Positions 6,090 to 9,310 of a DNA stretch of 9,310 nucleotides are shown here, one piece after another. Both the position numbers and the translations under genes were made by a program. The notes under the pieces are model-generated. The model worked only from the letters and a program-made list of their open reading frames with translations, searched no databases and was not told the DNA's origin. The stretch comes from Candidatus Peregrinibacteria bacterium RIFCSPLOWO2_01_FULL_39_12 (lineage in GTDB: Bacteria; Patescibacteriota; Gracilibacteria; UBA1369; LOWO2-01-FULL-3): NCBI GenBank assembly GCA_001787455.1, contig MFXA01000018.1, positions 297-9,606 of the forward strand, written 5' to 3'. Position 1 is the stretch's first letter. Each line of letters starts with the position of its first letter.

Positions 6090-6218
6090 ATGCAAGAAAA
6101 ACTGAAGAATCGTCCACGCCTGAGAGTACACGGTTTTAGGAAAAGGAGTGCAAGAGTTCTAAATAAAAGAAGATCAAAAGGAAGAAAAAGCCTTACAGTA
6201 CATGTTCATTCTAAATGA
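6090..6218 (+). CDS. rpmH: Ribosomal protein bL34 (short variant)
   Basis: This 42-aa, extremely basic protein is a structural component of the large ribosomal subunit. The L34 core is clear: HGFRKR at 14-19, then ARVLNKRRSKGRK at 21-33 and LTV at 35-37. Compared with the usual bacterial form (HGFRxRMxTxxGRxVL), about five residues are missing between HGFRKR and the RVL helix. The N-terminal KRTxQP motif is also absent, replaced by MQEKLKNRPRLRV. The HGF motif still sits at about the normal distance from the ATG, so this start is preferred; the frame is open back to 6039 but offers no ATG, GTG or TTG. No Shine-Dalgarno sequence precedes it. The TGA stop overlaps the rnpA ATG (ATGA), which indicates coupled translation. 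It is the first gene of the operon driven from 6013-6041. Confidence 0.9.
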   Translation: MQEKLKNRPRLRVHGFRKRSARVLNKRRSKGRKSLTVHVHSK

Positions 6219-6550
6219 TAGCAAAAAATTTTAGAATACCTCGAGAAAGGATTGCTTACATACTAAATAAAGGAGAAGAAAAATCGTCAAAACTGTTCAT
6301 AATCAGGTTCTTAAAAAACAATGCGTCTTTTCCAAGATTCAGGACTGTAATAAGCAAGAAAATCGCGGCAAAAGCGGTAAGAAGAAACCACCTGCGCAGA
6401 CAAGTTTACGAAGCCATAAGGCTCGAACTGAAAGAATCAAACTCAAAAAAATCACTAGATATAATCCTGATTCCCAAAAAGAGAATCACAGAATCACAAT
6501 ATGAAGATATATCCGCTGATATAAGAAACATAATAAATAAAAATGGATAA
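6215..6550 (+). CDS. rnpA: Ribonuclease P protein component
   Basis: RnpA binds the catalytic RNA of RNase P and helps it recognise the 5' leader of pre-tRNA. The 111-aa product is basic and of normal length. The family's RNR-type signature appears as AVRRNHLRRQVYEAIR at 54-69. The strand FPRFRTVISKKIAAKA before it matches the usual RxxFxVSKKxGxAVxRN region, and LDIILIPKK at 81-89 fits the later core strand. The N-terminus lacks the familiar LKRxxDF stretch in exact form but has RIPRERIAYILNKG in the expected place. The start overlaps the rpmH stop as ATGA, and the end overlaps the yidC start by 8 bases. There is therefore no space for yidD, which often sits between rnpA and yidC in other bacteria. 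Confidence 0.92.
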   Translation: MIAKNFRIPRERIAYILNKGEEKSSKLFIIRFLKNNASFPRFRTVISKKIAAKAVRRNHLRRQVYEAIRLELKESNSKKSLDIILIPKKRITESQYEDISADIRNIINKNG

Positions 6551-7781
6551 ATTTAACAAATTCCTGAAAAACGCCCTGATATTTTTAATAATATTTTTAA
6601 TAGTAAATTATATCTTTCAATATTTTCAGGGCGATAAGGGAAAAGAACTCTTAAATTCCGGAAATTTCATATTCGAAACAACGGATACCGAGTACAGCAG
6701 GCGTCAGGTAGTCACAGTTTCTTTAACAAACAACACAAAAGAACCGATTATCATCCCAAATGAATGCCCTAATGAACCATTGACAGTTTTAAGATACGAA
6801 AACAACGAATGGGTCAAAAAAACAGCATCACCGGAGCTGGACTGCAGTTCTTCAAAAGATTTAACCATCCAGCCGGAAAAGAAAATCAAAATCGCATACG
6901 ACAGCTGGAATAACGCTTTATTTAACGACATGGGGCGCTTCAAAATAGAACTTACAACAAGAGTAAACGGAGAAGAAAAAACATTTACAACAAACGAATT
7001 TACAATTACGAAAGAAGGCATGCTCAGACAGCTATGGAACGGCGTCTTTTACCGACCGATTTACAACGGGCTGATGTTTTTAATAGCAAAAATGCCGGGG
7101 AACAGCCTTGGGTGGGCGATAATACTACTGACAATACTGATAAGAACAATATTGCTGGTACCTTCGCAAAAAGCGATGAAAGCACAAAAAAGAATGCAGG
7201 AAATCCAGCCGAGAATCGAAAAAATAAAAGAAAAACATAAAGGAGACCAGCAAAAAATAGCCATGGAAACAATGGCAATATGGAAAGACGCAAAAGTAAG
7301 CCCGTTCGGAAGTTGCCTGCCTATACTTCTGCAATTCCCTGTGCTGATCGCCCTATTTTACGTAATTCAAAGAGGGCTTAATCCCGACAACGCCTTCCTG
7401 TTATATGCCAATTACGCAAACCTAAACTTAAGCAATATTGACACAAATTTCCTGAATATTTTGGAACTTACAAAAGTAAATTTTTATGTTCTACCGCTCG
7501 TCATCGGCGGACTGCAATTTTTCCAAATGAAACTTGCAATGGGCAAAAAAAATATTAAAGCAGGTAATGAAATGGCTATGGCTACAAACATGATGACATA
7601 CGTAATGCCGGTGATGATTGCCGTATTCACAGCTTCAATGCCGGCGGGAGTCGGGCTTTACTGGGGGGTTTCAACAATTTATGGTATAGTTCAACAGATT
7701 GTTGTCAATAGAGGAAAACCGCATACAGCGGACGAGCCGACGGTACGGATAATCGAGAATAAAGAAAATAATATCACCTAA
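6543..7781 (+). CDS. yidC: YidC/Oxa1-type membrane protein insertase
   Basis: YidC inserts and folds membrane proteins, alone or with SecYEG, in the cytoplasmic membrane. This 412-aa copy has an N-terminal transmembrane helix (about 10-28). An extracytoplasmic beta-rich domain follows (about 40-155) that is Ig-like rather than the large beta-supersandwich of proteobacterial YidC, with two cysteines, C75 and C101, that could form a disulphide. The conserved insertase core starts at about 165. GWAIILLTILIRTIL contains the groove arginine (R201). A basic cytoplasmic coiled-coil hairpin follows (about 208-245), then the PFGSCLPILLQFPVLIALFYVI helix (254-275) and two further membrane segments near 313-330 and 349-388. 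The tail is short and hydrophilic. The start lies within the end of rnpA (8-base overlap), and jag follows after 10 bases, as in the classic cluster. Confidence 0.95.
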   Translation: MDKFNKFLKNALIFLIIFLIVNYIFQYFQGDKGKELLNSGNFIFETTDTEYSRRQVVTVSLTNNTKEPIIIPNECPNEPLTVLRYENNEWVKKTASPELDCSSSKDLTIQPEKKIKIAYDSWNNALFNDMGRFKIELTTRVNGEEKTFTTNEFTITKEGMLRQLWNGVFYRPIYNGLMFLIAKMPGNSLGWAIILLTILIRTILLVPSQKAMKAQKRMQEIQPRIEKIKEKHKGDQQKIAMETMAIWKDAKVSPFGSCLPILLQFPVLIALFYVIQRGLNPDNAFLLYANYANLNLSNIDTNFLNILELTKVNFYVLPLVIGGLQFFQMKLAMGKKNIKAGNEMAMATNMMTYVMPVMIAVFTASMPAGVGLYWGVSTIYGIVQQIVVNRGKPHTADEPTVRIIENKENNIT

Positions 7782-7791
7782 CTTTAAATAT

Positions 7792-8253
7792 ATGGATATC
7801 GAAGATTCTCTTGAAGAAGTCTTAAAAACACTGCTCAAGCATTTGGAATTTCCTTTCTCGAAAATCGCAATAACAGAAGAGGAAAAAGATAATTTTGACA
7901 TAAACATAAAATGCGATAATCCAAGCATGCTTATCGGATATCACGGCGAAAATATCCAGGCGCTTCAACATCTTTTAAAAGTGATAATTTGGAAACAATG
8001 CGAAAACGAAAAATTCAACATTCTTTTGGATATTGATGATTACAGAAAACGACAGGAAGAAAACGTAATAAATTTAACGGCAAGAAAAGTTGAAATGGCA
8101 AGAAAAACCGGCAGAAAACAAATATTGCCGCCAATGTCCCCATATTTTAGAAGAAAAATCCATTTATACTGCATGGGCGCAGGATTTGATGATATTGAAA
8201 CATCAAGTGAAGGCGAAGACGACAGACGCCACGTAGTAATAAAATTAAAATGA
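7792..8253 (+). CDS. jag: Jag/KhpB-type RNA-binding protein (KH-R3H)
   Basis: Jag (KhpB, EloR) is a cytoplasmic RNA-binding protein linked in Firmicutes to cell elongation and sRNA/mRNA binding. The 153-aa product holds two domains. The KH domain (about 20-82) has its loop in MLIGYHGENIQALQHL (GYHG at 49-52). The R3H domain (about 85-152) has R120-x3-H124 and the typical ending DIETSSEGEDDRRHVVI. The separate N-terminal Jag_N domain found in many homologues is absent, so this is the short form. It follows yidC by 10 bases without a ribosome binding site. Its TGA stop overlaps the ATG of the SLH-RlpA-like gene (ATGA), which ties an RNA-binding regulator to an envelope protein in one transcript. 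Confidence 0.93.
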   Translation: MDIEDSLEEVLKTLLKHLEFPFSKIAITEEEKDNFDINIKCDNPSMLIGYHGENIQALQHLLKVIIWKQCENEKFNILLDIDDYRKRQEENVINLTARKVEMARKTGRKQILPPMSPYFRRKIHLYCMGAGFDDIETSSEGEDDRRHVVIKLK

Positions 8254-9200
8254 GTAGAAAAAGAATACTAAATCTACTGCTCATTCCTGTAATTTTAGCC
8301 GCGGCGATTGCGATGCTCGCTTCGCGAACATTTTTGATTGGCATCGCCGAAGACGGTGCAACAAAAGATTTTACAGATGTAGAAACCGGCTATAAATATT
8401 TTGTGGCTATTTCATATTTAAAGAATAACGGACTCATCCAAGGCTACGAAGACAACACTTTCAAGCCAAACCAAAAAGTTACACGAGCAGAAGCTTTAAA
8501 ACTTTTGGTAGACGAAACATCAAGCGAACAAGAAGATCAACAAACCGACTCTCAAGATGACGTTTCCAAGCGTCCATTTACAGATACTCCATTAAGCGAA
8601 TGGTACATCCCCTACTTAATAACGGCAAAAGAAGAAGGAATGGTTAACGGCTATCCGGACGGAACATTTAAACCGGATAACACAATAAACCTCGCTGAAA
8701 TGTTAAAAATATATCTCGAATCCATTGCGGAAAACGAAGGAATCGTTTTTGATAACACGGAAGCAAACCTTTTTAATGACACTCCACTGGATTCTTGGTA
8801 CACGAAATATACGGCTTATGCCGGAGAAAAAGGATTAATAAACATCTACAGCAATAACACTGTTAATCCCGAACAGGAATTAACACGGGGATATCTTGCA
8901 GAAATTATTTACCGCATGGAGATGTCTAAACAAGGATATGTTTTCGGAAAAGCCAGCTGGTATAAAGGAAGAAAAGACGACAACACGACATACACAACAG
9001 CACACAAAACACTTCCGTGGGGAACAATGGTGGAAGTCACCGACCTTTCAAACGGAAAAACGGTGCAAGTCAAAGTAAATGACCGAGGTCCATACGTGCC
9101 GGGACGAGTTTTAGACCTGTCTAAAGTAGCTTTCAGTGACTTGATCGAACCAAGTCTTGGAATTACAACTGTTCAATTTAGAATAATAAGCACTCCATGA
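8250..9200 (+). CDS. Secreted SLH-domain protein with RlpA-like double-psi beta-barrel
   Basis: This is a 316-aa envelope protein. Residues 1-31 form a signal peptide or membrane anchor: SRKR, then a hydrophobic run LLLIPVILAAAIAML. Three SLH repeats follow at about 41-88 (FTDVETGYKYF..GYEDNTFKPNQKVTRAEA), 110-157 (FTDTPLSEWYIPY..GYPDGTFKPDNTINLAE) and 175-223 (FNDTPLDSWYTKY, more degenerate, ending TRGYLAEIIY). SLH domains bind secondary wall polymers or S-layer components. Residues 231-313 are an RlpA-like double-psi barrel: GKASWYKG, TTAHKTLPWGTMVEV, NGKTVQVKVNDRGPYVPGRVLDLS. The conserved histidine (H252) and the aspartate of NDRGP (D278), linked to lytic transglycosylase activity in RlpA, are both present. 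About ten residues are missing between ASWYKG and AHKTLP compared with classical RlpA. Peptidoglycan cleavage is plausible but inferred. It is coupled to jag and to the next gene by ATGA overlaps. Confidence 0.88.
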   Translation: MSRKRILNLLLIPVILAAAIAMLASRTFLIGIAEDGATKDFTDVETGYKYFVAISYLKNNGLIQGYEDNTFKPNQKVTRAEALKLLVDETSSEQEDQQTDSQDDVSKRPFTDTPLSEWYIPYLITAKEEGMVNGYPDGTFKPDNTINLAEMLKIYLESIAENEGIVFDNTEANLFNDTPLDSWYTKYTAYAGEKGLINIYSNNTVNPEQELTRGYLAEIIYRMEMSKQGYVFGKASWYKGRKDDNTTYTTAHKTLPWGTMVEVTDLSNGKTVQVKVNDRGPYVPGRVLDLSKVAFSDLIEPSLGITTVQFRIISTP

Positions 9201-9310
9201 ACATAATTGATTACAAGCCGAAAGAGCGCAGGATAAAAAACAAAAAAACTCTTCGATCGGAGATAAAAAAAGCTGTAAAAGCGCTGATAGTAACCCTAAG
9301 CTTGATGATT
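9197..9310 (+). CDS. N-terminus of a membrane or secreted protein (partial)
   Basis: The frame opens at an ATG overlapping the previous stop (ATGA at 9197-9200) and stays open to the window end, giving 38 codons. The visible part is a basic cytoplasmic stretch (YKPKERRIKNKKTLRSEIKK) followed by the start of a hydrophobic segment (ALIVTLSLMI). That suggests an N-terminal membrane anchor or signal sequence with an unusually long basic n-region. Its position after the SLH-RlpA-like gene suggests another envelope gene in the same operon. The family cannot be recognised from this fragment. Confidence 0.65.
   Translation, partial: MNIIDYKPKERRIKNKKTLRSEIKKAVKALIVTLSLMI

Noticed and set aside
1..9310. 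TGA recoded as glycine (Gracilibacteria-type code)
   Set aside because: TGA ends gltX, the lipoprotein gene, rpmH, jag and the SLH-RlpA-like gene at family-appropriate lengths, and no conserved glycine is encoded by TGA.
1..9310. CRISPR array, tRNA, rRNA or insertion sequence
   Set aside because: No regularly spaced repeats, cloverleaf, rRNA signature, transposase or terminal inverted repeats were seen; coding genes fill almost all of the window.

Overview
This window looks like a compact bacterial chromosome segment from the candidate phyla radiation (Patescibacteria). The reasons are moderately low GC, A-rich codon third positions, almost no intergenic DNA, single-copy core genes in minimal form, and several lineage-typical small proteins: a short zinc-ribbon protein, a stand-alone EF-Tu-domain-II-like barrel, and an SLH plus RlpA-like wall protein. 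TGA is used as an ordinary stop in several genes, which argues against the groups that recode TGA to glycine (Gracilibacteria/Absconditabacteria). A Peregrinibacteria-like or other code-11 CPR lineage is possible, but the exact phylum cannot be settled from this sequence alone.

Layout. 1-81: AT-rich leader with two similar hairpins and a promoter whose -10 lies at the spacing expected for a leaderless gltX mRNA. 82-2201 (+): glutamyl-tRNA synthetase (gltX), a 106-aa zinc-ribbon protein and a 78-aa coiled-coil lipoprotein, nearly abutting and probably one transcript. 2198-2226: a good sigma70-type promoter that starts in the lipoprotein stop codon. 2260-3960 (+): an EF-Tu-domain-II-like protein with a basic N-terminal tail, then acetate kinase (ackA). 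3957-5951 (-): a 664-aa membrane protein with a PP2C-like but apparently catalytically dead domain, one transmembrane helix, a helical linker and a beta-propeller-like C-terminus. Its stop codon overlaps the ackA stop by 2 nt. 5952-6089: a compact divergent promoter region. 6090-9310 (+): rpmH, rnpA, yidC, jag/khpB, an SLH-RlpA-like secreted protein and the start of another membrane or secreted protein. Most of these are joined by ATGA or longer overlaps.

Together, the right-hand operon is the classic rpmH-rnpA-yidC-jag cluster (ribosome, RNase P, membrane insertion, RNA binding), here extended directly into cell-envelope genes. No dnaA gene, DnaA box cluster or yidD is visible. The left half joins translation (GluRS, a translation-factor-like barrel) with acetate/ATP metabolism. 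None of the visible start codons is preceded by a Shine-Dalgarno sequence. No tRNA, rRNA, CRISPR or mobile element was found, and there is no gene-free stretch longer than 300 bases. The least explained parts are the pseudophosphatase-propeller protein, the shortened L34, and the palindromes around the gltX and rpmH promoters.
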